64,000 nucleotides of DNA from Candidatus Aalborgicola bjergmarkensis (GTDB lineage: Bacteria; Pseudomonadota; Gammaproteobacteria; Burkholderiales; Burkholderiaceae_C), in the NCBI GenBank assembly GCA_016708725.1, contig JADJFE010000030.1, positions 310,001 to 374,000 of the forward strand. The letters are read 5' to 3'. Numbering within the stretch: position 1 is the stretch's first letter; each line of letters begins with the position of its first letter. A model generated the notes under the pieces. The model was given only the letters and a program-made list of their open reading frames with translations. It was not told where the DNA came from and ran no database searches. Below, in pieces: positions 63,606 to 64,000 of the stretch. Position numbers and translations under genes: made by a program.

Positions 63606-64000
63606 CTAACGGGCCAGTTTCTTGAGGATGGAATCGTCCGGGCGCTCGTTGGCAAGGGATTTCCAGATTGTGCGCGCATCTTCGATGGCACCTGCTTCTT
63701 GTAACTGGGCTGCATACAGCACGCGATCAGAAAACGAGGCTCCCGATTGCGGGGCGATGCTTTTCAACAAGCGAACCGTCTCGGGTGGAGCCACTGAAAA
63801 CTGTGCACTGGCCGCCGAACCGGACAAGGGGCCGTTTTCATCGACCGCTTCTACGGTCCAGAGGTAGTTGCGTCCACTCGTCAATCCAGCACTGACGGGA
63901 ATTACCAAGCTGTTTACCTGGGTTTGTTCGTTGATCAGGGTGTTCCCGGTACTGTCACTCAAACGAACTTTGTAGGCGGATGCGCCATCGACTGCCGTCC
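63606..64000 (-). CDS. FN3/TPR-like protein, N-terminus beyond window
   Basis: The minus strand is open from the edge to a TAG at 63606. It shows a fibronectin III-like beta-domain (ASAYKVRLSDSTGNTLINEQ; GRNYLWTVEAVDENGPLSG) followed by a helical, TPR-like C-terminus (LYAAQLQEAGAIEDARTIWK; RPDDSILKKLAR). Proteins of this kind accompany TPS-CHAT loci, often with FecR domains. The last codons are duplicated at 46296-46345. Function unknown. Confidence 0.7.
   Translation of the reverse strand, partial: TAVDGASAYKVRLSDSTGNTLINEQTQVNSLVIPVSAGLTSGRNYLWTVEAVDENGPLSGSAASAQFSVAPPETVRLLKSIAPQSGASFSDRVLYAAQLQEAGAIEDARTIWKSLANERPDDSILKKLAR

Overview
The window is about 64 kb of a betaproteobacterial chromosome. 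It looks like Burkholderiales, probably Comamonadaceae. The hpf-ptsN-hprK order, the fur/bamE-dapB neighbourhood, leuS-lptE-holA, TfpZ-type pilus genes and a dispersed 48-bp repeat with a GCTAT...ATAGCTGC core all fit that group. This is pattern recognition only; no database was searched.

The left and middle part (1-39 kb) is mostly a housekeeping backbone. It holds a chemoreceptor/MscS/deacetylase-like operon, a MoxR-DUF58-transglutaminase operon, M20 amidohydrolase, fliS-fliT, lgt, and an nfeD-SPFH locus. The nfeD-SPFH locus carries a second, chimeric SPFH-methyltransferase gene. Next come a basic amino acid decarboxylase, dusA, moaC, pilus accessory and BepA-like genes, lldD, a DHH phosphoesterase coupled to an Atm1-type ABC exporter, and an mtnA-aldolase-mtnP operon that looks like a DHAP-type methylthioadenosine salvage shunt. 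The backbone continues with hpf-ptsN-hprK, two GSTs, fur, bamE, dapB and an ExbB/ExbD pair.

The accessory part starts at about 39 kb. A vapBC module lies between short direct repeats. It is followed by a tandem duplication of an Rpn/PDDEXK nuclease-transposase gene, one copy decayed, and then by leuS-lptE-holA. From 46.3 kb to the right edge there is a surface/secretion island. It contains an AbrB-Doc module, an internally deleted TpsB, a 1763-residue TpsA haemagglutinin-like exoprotein with exact 540-bp internal repeats, a HigB/HigA module whose toxin is broken, and a Sec-exported TPR-CHAT (caspase-like) protein. It also contains a secreted CXXCH-CARDB-DUF4214-like protein and a very large secreted trypsin-like protein. 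The trypsin-like gene is split by a 1434-bp insertion sequence with about 45-bp inverted repeats and a 3-bp target duplication. Removing the element restores an open frame exactly.

Four toxin-antitoxin modules occur between 28 and 54 kb. The observations I rate most interesting are the intact IS of unassigned family with its reconstructable target gene, the trypsin domain nested inside a beta-repeat domain, the exported CHAT/TPS cassette, the 48-bp repeat that has entered coding regions in frame (leuS, BepA-like signal peptide), the SPFH-methyltransferase chimera and the mtnA-ald2-mtnP operon.
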